A stretch of DNA of 51,708 nucleotides from CAYOHP01 sp964403795 [NCBI: uncultured bacterium] (GCA_964403795.1 CAYOHP010000033.1:1-51708); one strand, 5' to 3'; shown: positions 26,116 to 34,792, counted from the stretch's first letter. A program made the numbers and translations. The notes: generated by a model from the letters alone, not told the origin.

Positions 26116-27008
26116 GGGGTGCGAGCACGAGCCGGATCCGCCGGCGTACCCGGGCACCGTCCCGCGGCCTGCGGCCGGTCCAGGCCCTCTGGCTGGCAAC
26201 GGTCCTCGGCACCGCGGGGGCGGCTCCAAACGCCGATCCCGCGACCGCTGGCTTCGACCTGTCCCGGGCCCGGCTCGTCGACCTCACCCATGCCCTCGAC
26301 GAGCGAACGATCTTCTGGCCGACCTAGACCCGACCCTTCGCCCTGGAACGGGTGGCCTTCGGCGAGACGCCCGGGGGCTGGTTCTACGCCTCCAACCGCT
26401 TCACGACCCCGGAGCACGGCGGCACCCATCTCGACGCCCCGATCCATTTCGCGCGCGGTCGCCATGCCACCGACGAGATCCCGCTCACCCGGCTGGTGGC
26501 ACCGGCCCGGGTGATCGATGTCTCGACCCGGGCCGAGCGCGATCCCGACCATCGCCTGGGGGTCGCCGAGGTCCTGGCCCACGAGGCGACCCACGGGAAG
26601 ATCCCCGAGGGCTCGATCGTGCTGCTGCGGACCGGCTGGAGCCGGCGGTGGCCGGACCGCCTGCGCTACCTCGGCGACGACACCCCGGGCGATGCCTCCC
26701 GCCTCCACTTCCCCGGATTCGGGGCACCCGCGGCCCGACTCCTGGTGCAGCTCCGCAGGGTGGCAGCCCTGGGTCTCGACACTCCCAGCCTCGATCATGG
26801 ACCCTCCCGGGACTTCCCGGTCCACCGGATCATGGGAGAGGCCGAGGTCCCCGGGTTCGAGAACCTGACGGCCCTGGACGAGCTGCCCCCGGCCGGGGCC
26901 TGGGTGGTGGCGCTCCCCATGAAGATCCGGGGCGGCTCGGGCGGACCGCTGCGCGCCCTCGGCCTGGTACCGACCGACGAGGCCCCCCAGAAGGTCCTCA
27001 GTCGTTGA
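26112..27008 (+). pseudogene. Cyclase/KynB-like metal-dependent hydrolase gene interrupted by an in-frame TAG
   Basis: Reading starts at GTG 26112 (4-base overlap with the symporter), gives a signal-like stretch (ALWLATVLGTAGAAP) and VDLTHALDERTIFWPT, then TAG at 26325-26327. The same frame continues without other stops with TRPFALERVAFGETPGGW and the family metal motif HGGTHLDAPIHF, ending at 27008. The family includes kynurenine formamidases, which hydrolyse N-formyl or cyclic substrates. Homologues normally read through this point with a sense codon, and GAG-to-TAG would be a single change. TAG is an ordinary stop elsewhere here (11202, 22347, 48162), so genome-wide recoding is unlikely. 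It may be a recent null allele, a base-call error, or read-through. The end overlaps the convergent glycosyltransferase by 11 bases. Confidence 0.8.
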
Positions 27009-28008
27009 ACCAACCGAGGCGCTTGCCGGCGGCGACCAGCCTGCGGTGTTCCTCGAGGAAGGCCCGACGGCACTGGGAAGCACCGGTAGCGAGGAGCTTC
27101 CGGACCGGTGCCAGCGCGTCCCGACTGGCGGGGCGTTGGGTCTGGAAGTGGAGCAGATCCCGCGTCATGGCGTCGAAGGCCACCCAGCGGAGGAAGTTCC
27201 ACCCGAACCGCTGCATGGCTTCGGACTTGTTCTGGACCATGCGCTGCGACCAGCTCCCGGCATGGGTGCGCCGGACCACCAGGGGAGCGTCGACCTCGGC
27301 GACCTCGCCGACGAGTCCGGCCCGGAAGGCCAGGATCCGGTCGTGGCTGGCAGGCGCATGGCGGCTGTCGAGGCGGGGGAAGACCGCCATGCGGTGCCTG
27401 CGCCAGGCGACCGCGAAGCCGGTGAGGGACTCCGCCCCCTCCAGGATCTCCTTGAAACCCATGATCCGGCTCTCGAAGTCCCGGACGGGCCCTCCCGTCG
27501 GGAGGCCGCCCGGTCCGGACCCGTCGTCCCGGTAGGCCTCCGAGTGCGACGTGGCGAGCGAGACCTTGGGTAGCCGCCGGAACACCCCGGCCAGGATCCA
27601 GGCCCGGTCGGGATGCGAGAGGTCGTCCCCATGGGCCTGCATCACGAGGTCCGAGGAGGCGGACTCGACCAGCAGCGTCAGATGATCCCGCCGCAAGCGG
27701 CGGAGACCGCGTCGGAACCGCACCCGATGCGGACAGGGCGCTTCCGTGACGCGGCGGACGATCCAGTCGCGGGCCACCTCGGCGGTGGCATCGGGGGAGG
27801 CGTCGTCGGAGACCAGGATCTCGGCGACCACCTTCCTCTGCCCGAACACCGACTCGAGGGCCTCGACCACGAAGTCCTGCTGGCGGAAGATCGGCATGAG
27901 GATCGAGATCCCGGGAGTCCCCTCCCCGGGGGAGAGCTCCTCCCAGGGCTCGTCCGCCCCGGCCAGGGGATCGCCAGGGATGGATCCCCGTTGCCCGACA
28001 CCGCTCAT
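26998..28008 (-). CDS. Family 2 glycosyltransferase
   Basis: 336 residues. A GT-A fold starts at ISILMPIFRQQDFVVEALES, with QRKVVAEILVSDDASPD (nucleotide site) and MQAHGDDLSHPDRAW, a DxD-like metal motif (HGDDLSHP). This is the GT2 pattern of enzymes that transfer a sugar from a nucleotide donor. No transmembrane segment is seen. The ATG overlaps the stop of the upstream acyltransferase gene (ATGA, 28005-28008), so the two are translationally coupled. With the preceding acyltransferase and PP-loop protein it suggests a cell-surface glycan or small glycoconjugate. Donor and acceptor are unknown. Confidence 0.85.
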   Translation of the reverse strand: MSGVGQRGSIPGDPLAGADEPWEELSPGEGTPGISILMPIFRQQDFVVEALESVFGQRKVVAEILVSDDASPDATAEVARDWIVRRVTEAPCPHRVRFRRGLRRLRRDHLTLLVESASSDLVMQAHGDDLSHPDRAWILAGVFRRLPKVSLATSHSEAYRDDGSGPGGLPTGGPVRDFESRIMGFKEILEGAESLTGFAVAWRRHRMAVFPRLDSRHAPASHDRILAFRAGLVGEVAEVDAPLVVRRTHAGSWSQRMVQNKSEAMQRFGWNFLRWVAFDAMTRDLLHFQTQRPASRDALAPVRKLLATGASQCRRAFLEEHRRLVAAGKRLGWFND

Positions 28009-28874
28009 CGCGGTCCTCCCGGTCCGCGATAGGCGGGGAAGAAACCGGGATCCCGGACCGGGAGCTCCCGGTAGACCTCGGGACGGATCACGCGCCGGAG
28101 CAGCCACGAGGGCCAGACGCGGTTCGACCAGCGACGCTTGAAGCGCTCCACCCCTCCGTCGTCGCCGGCCGGCGCACCACCCAGGAAGAGCCAAAGGCCC
28201 AGCTCCCGGGTCCAGGCCAGGAGCCCGTCCAGGAGCACGTAGGAGGCATCGGTACGTAGACCTCGGTCACCGACCACGAGATGGAGGAGATGGAGTTCCC
28301 CGAGGTGGCGGGCCCCGCAAGCCATGGCGCCCCAACCCGCCTCGCCCCGGACCCCGAAGAGGTGGAATCCGGGGAGCCGGGAGAGGCCGGAGAAATGCTC
28401 CTCGCCGAAATCGAACCGGCCCCCTCCGAGACCGCGGCGAGCCACCAGGTCGCGGTAGAGACGGGCGCAGTCCCTCCAGTCCTGGGGGCCCTCGGCAACC
28501 GCGAACCTCCAGACCCGCCTGCCCGCGGAGAGGTGGGCCCGGGAGCGCTTCCCGAGTTCCGGGGAAGGGAGGCCGGGATCATGGAGGAAGTGGTCCTTCA
28601 GGCGGACCAGATCGGGGTGGTCGCCCCAGGGCGGATCGGGGCTCGGGGCCAGGACCCCGGTCAGGGTCACGAGTCCCGGGTGCAGATCCGAGAGCCCGGC
28701 ACCTTCCTCCTCCGGGAGCCAGACATAGGGCCAGGGGAGTTCGCCGTCCCGGAACTCGGATCCCGGGATCTCCCGGAGCCGGACCGGACACGGGGCACCC
28801 TCCGGAAGGGAGATCGGCCCCGGGTAGGTCGAGACGTACTCGGCCCGATGGAAGGGCCTCGCCTGGGAGGTCAC
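28005..28874 (-). CDS. FemAB/GNAT-like acyltransferase
   Basis: 289 residues from GTG 28874, which overlaps the stop of the PP-loop gene (GTGA). The N-terminal part is poorly conserved. The C-terminal half has WRDCARLYRDLVARRGLGGG, FHLFGVRGEAGWGAMACGA, HLLHLVVGDRGLRTDASYVL, LDGLLAWTRELGLWLFLGGA and RFKRRWSNRVW, the order found in FemAB-related GNAT proteins of exopolysaccharide and capsule clusters. It probably transfers an acyl or aminoacyl group to a sugar or amine. Its position between a PP-loop protein and a glycosyltransferase fits modification of a surface glycan. Confidence 0.75.
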   Translation of the reverse strand: MTSQARPFHRAEYVSTYPGPISLPEGAPCPVRLREIPGSEFRDGELPWPYVWLPEEEGAGLSDLHPGLVTLTGVLAPSPDPPWGDHPDLVRLKDHFLHDPGLPSPELGKRSRAHLSAGRRVWRFAVAEGPQDWRDCARLYRDLVARRGLGGGRFDFGEEHFSGLSRLPGFHLFGVRGEAGWGAMACGARHLGELHLLHLVVGDRGLRTDASYVLLDGLLAWTRELGLWLFLGGAPAGDDGGVERFKRRWSNRVWPSWLLRRVIRPEVYRELPVRDPGFFPAYRGPGGPR

Positions 28875-30010
28875 GAAGGTTCCCCGCGAACTCCCGGGGA
28901 CGCCGGCGATCGGGCGAGCCGCTCCGAGAGCTCCACCATCCAGGGCTCGGCCCCGAGTCCCGCGGCGCGAGCCTCGTCGGCCAGCGAGGCCCAGGCCCGA
29001 GCCACGGTCTCGTGGCCCAGCGGCAGGGCCTCGAGTTCCCCGGTGCGGGGCATCCGAAGTCCCGCGGCCGGCTCGAGCCCGGCCACCCGGAAGGTGAGCG
29101 CGGTCCGCAGGCACTTGTCGCAGCCGCCGCAGTTTCGCGCCGAGCGACGGGTCGCGTTGCAGACCCGCAGGACGCGGAGCAGCCCTGGCGCCCCGGCCAA
29201 CTGCCGGAGCTTCTCCACCCGCGAGCAGGCGGCCCCCTCGAGCAGGACCGGGAAGTCCCGGCAACCCAGGAGCGGGTCGGTCAGGGGAGTGGACCCCGCG
29301 ACCGACGGGGCGTAGCCCGCAGCGTCGTCGCCACTGCCGAGGACGGCCGCGCCCGCCCTCCCTCGCACCAGATGCATGCAGGCCAGGAAGCCGGCCCCGA
29401 AGGCATCGAAGATCGAGAGGCCGGCGACCTCCACGTGGGCTTGCCAGTTGGTAAGGACCGAGACGAAGGGGATGCCGAGAGCCCCGAGGGCATCCCGTAC
29501 CAGCAGGGCATCGGCCTGGAAGAGGGCCGCGGCCTCGCCCTGGTAGCCCCCCATGCCGCAGACCATCAGGGCGCTCTCGAGGCTGCGGCTGCGTCGGCCG
29601 ACCCGCCGTGCATGATGGAGATGGAGGGCCTCTGCCGCGTCGACCCCGCCGGAGTAGAGCGCCAGTGCGGTCCTCGGGTCACCGGCCGGGACCTCCCGCT
29701 CCTCGGCCGCCCGGACGGGAATCACCCGGTAGCGCTCGGGACGCCAGCAGGACCAGATCTCCTGGAAGCGCTCCAGGTTCTCGAGCAGGGAGGGCGAGAC
29801 CCGACCCTCGATCCTCAACTCTTCCCCGCTCCGCATGGCGAAGAAGACCAGGGCCACCGCGAAGGCGTCGGAGGAATCCGGGATCCGTCCCGCCACCTCG
29901 GGGAGGACCCGGTAGACGAGCTCGAAGGCCGGCCCGTCGGCAGGCCGCACCTTGGCAGCGATCCGCACGGTCTCGCCCCGGAGCTCGGGACGGGCAGGTT
30001 CCACCAGCAT
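28871..30010 (-). CDS. PP-loop ATPase-like protein with C-terminal zinc-binding cysteines
   Basis: 379 residues from ATG 30010 (GGGAGG eight bases upstream). An N-terminal domain (~1-100) with no clear family is followed by ALYSGGVDAAEALHLHHARR, a PP-loop SGGxD motif as in ExsB/QueC, asparagine synthetase and tRNA-modifying adenylating enzymes; the usual following Ser is Ala. Near the C-terminus, VCNATRRSARNCGGCDKCLR gives C-x(n)-C-x2-C-x2-C, a zinc-binding arrangement also seen in QueC-like proteins. Such proteins activate a carboxyl or carbonyl with ATP. No queuosine genes are nearby; instead the gene overlaps an acyltransferase and a glycosyltransferase, so it may adenylate a group used in glycan modification (inference). 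Confidence 0.75.
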   Translation of the reverse strand: MLVEPARPELRGETVRIAAKVRPADGPAFELVYRVLPEVAGRIPDSSDAFAVALVFFAMRSGEELRIEGRVSPSLLENLERFQEIWSCWRPERYRVIPVRAAEEREVPAGDPRTALALYSGGVDAAEALHLHHARRVGRRSRSLESALMVCGMGGYQGEAAALFQADALLVRDALGALGIPFVSVLTNWQAHVEVAGLSIFDAFGAGFLACMHLVRGRAGAAVLGSGDDAAGYAPSVAGSTPLTDPLLGCRDFPVLLEGAACSRVEKLRQLAGAPGLLRVLRVCNATRRSARNCGGCDKCLRTALTFRVAGLEPAAGLRMPRTGELEALPLGHETVARAWASLADEARAAGLGAEPWMVELSERLARSPASPGVRGEPS

Positions 30011-30090
30011 GGGAGCATCCTCCCATGGCGGAGCGCGGCGGAGACAGGGGCCGCGGATCGCAGGCGACCGGGTGCGACCGACGCTCGCCT

Positions 30091-31284
30091 TCAGCCCGAG
30101 AGTTCGGCCAGGGCCGCCGCCTGCTCCGGGGTCGGGACCCATCTCCCGGCGTCGCGCTCGGCCGCCAGTCGAGCCGTCAGGCGACCGATCAGGGTGCGGG
30201 CCTGGGGCGTATCGGGGCGTTCCAGCGAGAGGAGGAAGGGGACCGTGACCGCGGGCTCGGCCACCGTGAAGTCCACCACCGCCTCCAGGTTCGCGTCGAG
30301 GGCCGAGCGGGTGGTCGCCAGCTCGGCTTCGAGTTCGGTGCGGGGGGCGCGGCGACCGGCCTTCCCCCCGAGCCGCGAGCCCCGCCCCCGGAGCGCGGCT
30401 TCCAGCGCCCGGACCGACTGGGCGGCGGTGATGTAGTGGTGGAGCGCGCTTTCCAGGGCCCGGGCTCCCTTGGGGACCTTGGAACCGGGGAGCGAGAGCA
30501 CGTCCACGGTCACGGGCGGCCCTCCGGACTGGGGGAAGGAGACGGTACGGACCTTCTCGTCCCAGCTCGCGAACGGTTCGGCGAGGCCGGCCTCGACCAG
30601 GGTCCGGGGGGTCCACTTGGGGTGGGTGACCTTCAGGTTGGCGAGCAGGCCGGGGATGGCCCAGACGTCGAGACGACGGGACTCGGGGAGGACCTCATTC
30701 AGGACCTTCACCGTCTCGGACACGCAGTTCTTCCGGGTGGTGTGGTAGCGCTGGTCGGCCCGGGGCGTGGTGGCGCTGCGGATCGCCATGCGGGCGAGTT
30801 CCCGCTTCTGGTGCGGGTCGAGCCGGAGCCGGAAGGCGTCGATGGTGTGCCCGAAGAGGAGCGCCGAGCGTTGGATCCGGTCGGTGACCGAACTCAACAT
30901 GTGGATGATCCCGAACTCGCCCCGGGGGTGGAGGCCGCGGAGCATGCTGTAGCTCTGGCCCTGGCGCAGGTGGGCCTCGACCGAGAAGACGAACCCGGGG
31001 TCGGTGCTCCCGTCGGCGCCCACGAACCCGTCCCGGGCGTCCACCGCGAACACCAGCTGGCCGTGGGCCGCCAGCCACTTGGGGTCGAAGTTCTCGCTCC
31101 ACCAGAACACCTCGACGATCCGGTCGAGGCGCACCGTGGTGGTCTGGAACCGGAACTCGAGGTGCTTGCCGCCGGTGTCGTGGCCGCCCCAGCGGACGTC
31201 CTCGACCACCAGCTCTTCGTCGGTCTCGGAGACCAGCCGGGCCTGTCGCTGCGGGATCACGCCGGGAGCGTGGCCGAGGCGCAC
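30091..31284 (-). CDS. DUF4105-like protein, unknown function
   Basis: 397 residues from GTG 31284; no convincing Shine-Dalgarno and no signal peptide with this start, so it may be misplaced. The N-terminal half has RLDRIVEVFWWSENFDPKWL, HGQLVFAVDARDG and GSTDPGFVFSVEAH, and the middle has RYHTTRKNCVSETVKVLNEV. A conserved Asn-Cys after an aromatic-rich strand is typical of DUF4105 and papain-like NlpC/P60-related folds. The last ~130 residues are helical and Ala/Leu/Arg-rich. It lies 61 bases after the membrane-protein gene and 80 bases before the PP-loop gene on the same strand, so it may share their transcript. Confidence 0.6.
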   Translation of the reverse strand: MRLGHAPGVIPQRQARLVSETDEELVVEDVRWGGHDTGGKHLEFRFQTTTVRLDRIVEVFWWSENFDPKWLAAHGQLVFAVDARDGFVGADGSTDPGFVFSVEAHLRQGQSYSMLRGLHPRGEFGIIHMLSSVTDRIQRSALLFGHTIDAFRLRLDPHQKRELARMAIRSATTPRADQRYHTTRKNCVSETVKVLNEVLPESRRLDVWAIPGLLANLKVTHPKWTPRTLVEAGLAEPFASWDEKVRTVSFPQSGGPPVTVDVLSLPGSKVPKGARALESALHHYITAAQSVRALEAALRGRGSRLGGKAGRRAPRTELEAELATTRSALDANLEAVVDFTVAEPAVTVPFLLSLERPDTPQARTLIGRLTARLAAERDAGRWVPTPEQAAALAELSG

Positions 31285-31345
31285 CCGGAACGCAAACGGT
31301 GCACGGACGTCCTGGACGGTGCGCCCAGGGTCGAAGCGGCCGGGA

Positions 31346-32071
31346 TCAGACCAGGCGGCAGGCGAAGGAGAGGACGGTGAGCGCCCCCAGGGCTACCATC
31401 CCCGGGATCGGAGGGCAGGACCAGAGGCCCTGGGGAACGAAGGGCTCCTCGCCGCCGCCGCTGTCGGAGACGTTCTTCTGCTTGCCTCCGGCGTCGCCTC
31501 CCGAGCTCCTCCGGAGCAGGGAGGCGGAGGATCGGAGGAAGGCGGGTTCCCGGCCCACTCCTTCCCGGTCGGGTCGGGAGAACATGCGGGTGACGAGGAA
31601 GGCGAGGAGCTTCAGGCACCCGGCGAGCGCCAGGCTCGGGACCCCGAACAGGACGGTGACCAGGCCCGCCGTACCCAGCGCCAGGGGGAGGCTCCCGATG
31701 CCCTGGGTCCGGTCGAGGATCTCGAAGGCATTCACTCCGATTCCCAGGTACAAGGGCGTCAGCAGCCACCCCAGACCCAGGACGAAGGCCACGGTACCGA
31801 CCAGTCCGGCCGCGGGCTTCCCGCCCGGCTTCCCCGCCTCCCGCCAGGCCCGGATCGACCCCCAGACGAGCATGGTCCCGAAGAGCAATCCGGCATGCAG
31901 CACCAGGGCCTCGCCGGCGTCGAGGGTCGTCACCCGGGTGCGGAGCATCCCGAAGCTCCCCGGACAGGCACCGGCGACTCCGGGGACCAGGAGTCCCAGG
32001 CCGAGAAGGGAGAGGGCTCGACGCCCGCGACCGGCAAGCGAGGGGGCGGTTGCTGAGGGAGCGGTCTGCAT
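31346..32071 (-). CDS. Membrane protein with signal peptide, unknown function
   Basis: 241 residues. The signal peptide (LSLLGLGLLVPGVAGACPG) is followed by four hydrophobic helices (~55-75, ~85-110, ~125-160, and one at the C-terminus, MVALGALTVLSFACRLV). Before the last helix is a polar Ser/Gly/Lys segment. GGTGGAGG precedes the ATG. I do not recognise the family. It is the first gene of the minus-strand set that leads to the glycosyltransferase. Confidence 0.7.
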   Translation of the reverse strand: MQTAPSATAPSLAGRGRRALSLLGLGLLVPGVAGACPGSFGMLRTRVTTLDAGEALVLHAGLLFGTMLVWGSIRAWREAGKPGGKPAAGLVGTVAFVLGLGWLLTPLYLGIGVNAFEILDRTQGIGSLPLALGTAGLVTVLFGVPSLALAGCLKLLAFLVTRMFSRPDREGVGREPAFLRSSASLLRRSSGGDAGGKQKNVSDSGGGEEPFVPQGLWSCPPIPGMVALGALTVLSFACRLV

Positions 32072-32089
32072 CGTGGGCCTCCACCATCC

Positions 32090-32117
32090 AAGATATGCCG
32101 GAGTGGTCCCCGGCCAA
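32090..32117 (-). promoter_or_regulatory. Promoter of the minus-strand set starting at 32071
   Basis: On the minus strand TTGGCC (32117-32112), 16-base spacer, TATCTT (32095-32090), about 19 bases before ATG 32071. Confidence 0.5.
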
Positions 32118-32200
32118 GCTCGGGTGCTGCCCGCCTATTTGACAACTCACTTGCCATATTGCAGCCGACCCGCCGTCCGCCGGGCTGGTACGGAAGCGCC

Positions 32201-32206
32201 TACACT
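32201..32206 (+). promoter_or_regulatory. -10-like TACACT, leaderless type
   Basis: TACACT, 7 bases, then ATG 32214; no Shine-Dalgarno. Confidence 0.45.
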
Positions 32207-32213
32207 GGCCCGC

Positions 32214-33143
32214 ATGACCCTCCCGGCCGAAGACCTGGAGATCCTCGATCGCCTCGGCCTCGACCCGGTTCCCTGCGCCACCCGCGCCCCGGCCGCCTAC
32301 TGGACGGGGGCGCCGCGGCTGGAACGACGCGGGGAGTACTGGCGCGACGGGCTCCGGCAACTTCCCCTGGTGACCCGCCGCCGCCGGGACAAGGCCCTGA
32401 TGGTGCTCGTCCCGGAGGGCCGGTTCCGCTACGGGATCGACGGGGCGGATCCCGCCTGGGGTCCCGCCTATTCCGAGTGGCTCGACTCGTTCTACGTCGA
32501 CGTCCATCCCGTGACGGTGGCGCGCTACGGACGTTTCGTGGAGGCCACCGGAGCGGCGCCCCCCGGCGAGTGGGAACGGATGCGGGCCGACCCCGACCGC
32601 CCGGTGACCTTCGTGACCTGGGACGAGGCCGCCGCCTATTGCCGGTGGGCGGGCTGCTGGCTCCCTGCGGAGGCCGAGTGGGAGAAGGCCGCCCGGGGGC
32701 CGGCCGGATGGATCTTCGCTTGGGGGGACCAGCCGCCGGTCGAGCCCCATCCCTTCGCCGCCGCCTTCCGGACCGACTCGGGTCCGGTCGACGGACTCGC
32801 CATGCTGCTCCGGCGGGTGGCCCGCGGCGAAACGTCCGATCCGGTGCCCCTGCCTCCGCCTGTTGGACGCTTCCCCGAGTACGCCTCGCCCTTCGGCATG
32901 GAAGATTCGGTCGGCACCGTGTACCAGTGGTGCGCCGATCCGGTGCGGAGCTCGGGCCCCGACCCAGGATCGGAGCGACGGGCGGTCCGGGGGGCTCCCT
33001 CCGGCGCGGTCGGGAACGACCTGATGCTGGCCCGGCGGACCCACCGGAGCCCCTTCCTCGGCCTGGCCTCGGCCCGGGGATCGGACCTCGGGTTCCGGGG
33101 TGCGGTCCGGATCCATGGCCAGGTCGACCGGGTGGGGTACTGA
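32214..33143 (+). CDS. SUMF1/FGE-fold protein, probably without formylglycine-generating activity
   Basis: 309 residues, no signal peptide. The fold is shown by VPEGRFRYGIDGADPAWGP, DSFYVDVHPVTVARYGRFVE, VTFVTWDEAAAYCRWAGCWL, PAEAEWEKAARGPAGWIFAW, MEDSVGTVYQWCADP, RAVRGAPSG and SDLGFRGAV. These match the sulfatase-modifying factor/EgtB C-terminal fold in order. The paired cysteines that catalyse formylglycine formation near the C-terminus are not seen, and the usual GNVWEW is changed to GTVYQW, so it is more likely a ligand-binding relative. No sulfatase gene is in the window. The start sits 7 bases after a TACACT hexamer. Confidence 0.85.
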   Translation: MTLPAEDLEILDRLGLDPVPCATRAPAAYWTGAPRLERRGEYWRDGLRQLPLVTRRRRDKALMVLVPEGRFRYGIDGADPAWGPAYSEWLDSFYVDVHPVTVARYGRFVEATGAAPPGEWERMRADPDRPVTFVTWDEAAAYCRWAGCWLPAEAEWEKAARGPAGWIFAWGDQPPVEPHPFAAAFRTDSGPVDGLAMLLRRVARGETSDPVPLPPPVGRFPEYASPFGMEDSVGTVYQWCADPVRSSGPDPGSERRAVRGAPSGAVGNDLMLARRTHRSPFLGLASARGSDLGFRGAVRIHGQVDRVGY

Positions 33144-33174
33144 CGGACCCTGGCGGGTCCAGGAGCCTGAGGGC

Positions 33175-34326
33175 CTACCTCCGCCGGTAGCCGATCCGCA
33201 TCTCGAGGGTCTCGTCGCTGCCGCGCTGGGCCGCGAACCGCACCTGGTCCTCGAGCGGAGCCAGGCTGGAGGCGTCGACCGCGGCGGCCCGGGTGATCCG
33301 GTAGGTCACTCCCTCGGCACCTTCGACCGCCAGTTCGCCCGAATCCCCCGCCACAGCCAGCCTGGTTCCGGTGGAAGCCTCGAGCCGGTACGAGAGGGTC
33401 GGCGAGCCCCTGCCCTCGAACCGGCCGGCCGCCTTGGGGACCAGGGTCTCGAAGGTGCGGAAGGCCAGTTCGGGGATCCCGGCGACGGTCCGCTGCCAGG
33501 TCCCGGGGGCTGGCCGACGCCGGGCAGCCGAGGGCCCGCCCGCGGGGTAGGGAGTCGTGGCCAGGAACCCGAGGGCGTGGGCCAGCGCGGCGTAGCCGTT
33601 GGGTGCGTAGCCGGGAGGATCCCCGGCGGCCTCCCATGACCCGAGACCGGTCTCGGATCCTCCCGACATCCATCGACTCCAGCCGTCCGGCAGCCAGCGG
33701 TCGGTCACGCGGTTCTCGATCCCATGCACCGCTCCCGAGGGAGAGAGCTGGAAGCGGAACCGCCCCTCGGGAGCGCCGATCACCAGCATGGGGGCGAAGA
33801 AGGCCAGGGCGTCGCGCTTGCCCGAGCCGCGCTGCCACTCCCGGTGGCGCTCCCGGACCTGGGTCTCGGCCCGACGTTCCGCGGCCCGGCGCGCTTCCCA
33901 GTTGGGCGCTCCGGGAGAGACCTCGGCGCTCGAGCCGGTCTTCGGGCTCTGCATCGGCAGCTTGTACCAGTAGAACGACCAGGGAGCCTCCGGGTCCCCG
34001 GCCAGGGCGAGAGCCAGGTGCCCGCCAGGCGCCTGGGCCTGCTCCGCGCCCATCAGGAGGCGGGTCCCCGCCCAGTAGTCGGCATCGGCGGCGAAACTGC
34101 GGATCCGCGCCACCACCGAGAAGGTGACCTCGTACTCCCGGTGGAGCGCTCCGGTCGGGTCTGCCGCCGGTGGCCGGGAGGCCGGGGGGTACGGCGACAG
34201 CCCCAGGTCGTCGAAGCCCTGGGCCCGGGTGGTGCCCCAGTGGACACCGAGGAGGAGTGCGGAAGCCATCCCGAACCGGACGGCCGGCCTTCCTCGACGC
34301 TCGCGACCGGTACCAGGATCCCGCAT
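33175..34326 (-). CDS. Secreted protein, unknown function
   Basis: 383 residues from ATG 34326. The signal peptide is FGMASALLLGVHWGTTRAQG. The mature part begins GFDDLGLSPYPPASRPPAAD and includes Trp/Tyr-rich WSFYWYKLPMQSP, a charged helical stretch (EARRAAERRAETQVRERHRE) and a C-terminal beta-rich region ending MRIGYRRR. No family is recognised. The TATGCT on the minus strand (34349-34344) is a plausible -10. Strong GC3 bias supports the frame. Confidence 0.7.
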   Translation of the reverse strand: MRDPGTGRERRGRPAVRFGMASALLLGVHWGTTRAQGFDDLGLSPYPPASRPPAADPTGALHREYEVTFSVVARIRSFAADADYWAGTRLLMGAEQAQAPGGHLALALAGDPEAPWSFYWYKLPMQSPKTGSSAEVSPGAPNWEARRAAERRAETQVRERHREWQRGSGKRDALAFFAPMLVIGAPEGRFRFQLSPSGAVHGIENRVTDRWLPDGWSRWMSGGSETGLGSWEAAGDPPGYAPNGYAALAHALGFLATTPYPAGGPSAARRRPAPGTWQRTVAGIPELAFRTFETLVPKAAGRFEGRGSPTLSYRLEASTGTRLAVAGDSGELAVEGAEGVTYRITRAAAVDASSLAPLEDQVRFAAQRGSDETLEMRIGYRRR

Positions 34327-34343
34327 GGTGGTGCCCGTCCCCG

Positions 34344-34349
34344 AGCATA
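34344..34349 (-). promoter_or_regulatory. -10-like TATGCT between divergent genes
   Basis: TATGCT on the minus strand, 17 bases before ATG 34326. The overlapping plus-strand CATACT may serve the gene at 34409, making a back-to-back promoter. Confidence 0.35.
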
Positions 34350-34408
34350 CTCCTCCGGGTTTGAACCCGAGGCCCGCGCCGACGGTCCGATCCTGGGAAG
34401 GAGACGAG

Positions 34409-34792
34409 GTGTTCGACGACCTCCGGGATCCCCGACTGCTGTGGGCCAAGGGCGCCCTGATGCTCGCCTGCGGCCTGCTGGCGAGCGTGATCCTGATCGT
34501 CCGCCATCCCGAGGTCGAGACGGTCCTGCTGCTGGGAGCGGCGATCTGGGGGTTCTCCCGCGCCTACTACTTCGCCTTCTACGTGATCGAGCACTACGTC
34601 GACGGCCGGTACCGGTTCCGCGGCCTGACCGACTTCCTCGATTACCTGGTGCGCGGCCGCCGGGTGGCCTCTCCCCGGGAGGGTCTCCGCCTAGGCTGCT
34701 GCGGCCCGGTCGGGCCGGCGCCAGCAGGGGAAGCGGGCCCACTCGGTCGACCCCATGGCCTGGATCACGGCCGTGTGGTCGAACCCGGGTAG
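34409..34792 (+). CDS. Small two-helix membrane protein, unknown function
   Basis: 127 residues from GTG 34409 (GAAGGAG just upstream). Two hydrophobic helices, ALMLACGLLASVILIV and TVLLLGAAIWGFSRAYYFAF, are followed by a polar conserved-looking part (VIEHYVDGRYRFRGLTDFLD). The last ~35 residues are Gly/Pro-rich and lie opposite the end of the convergent gene. The real functional end is probably near RGRRVAS, but no earlier stop exists in this frame. Confidence 0.65.
   Translation: MFDDLRDPRLLWAKGALMLACGLLASVILIVRHPEVETVLLLGAAIWGFSRAYYFAFYVIEHYVDGRYRFRGLTDFLDYLVRGRRVASPREGLRLGCCGPVGPAPAGEAGPLGRPHGLDHGRVVEPG

Noticed and set aside
26112-27008. Reassignment of TAG to a sense codon in this organism
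   Set aside because: TAG clearly ends several intact genes (11202, 22347, 48162, 50487), so a genome-wide change does not fit.
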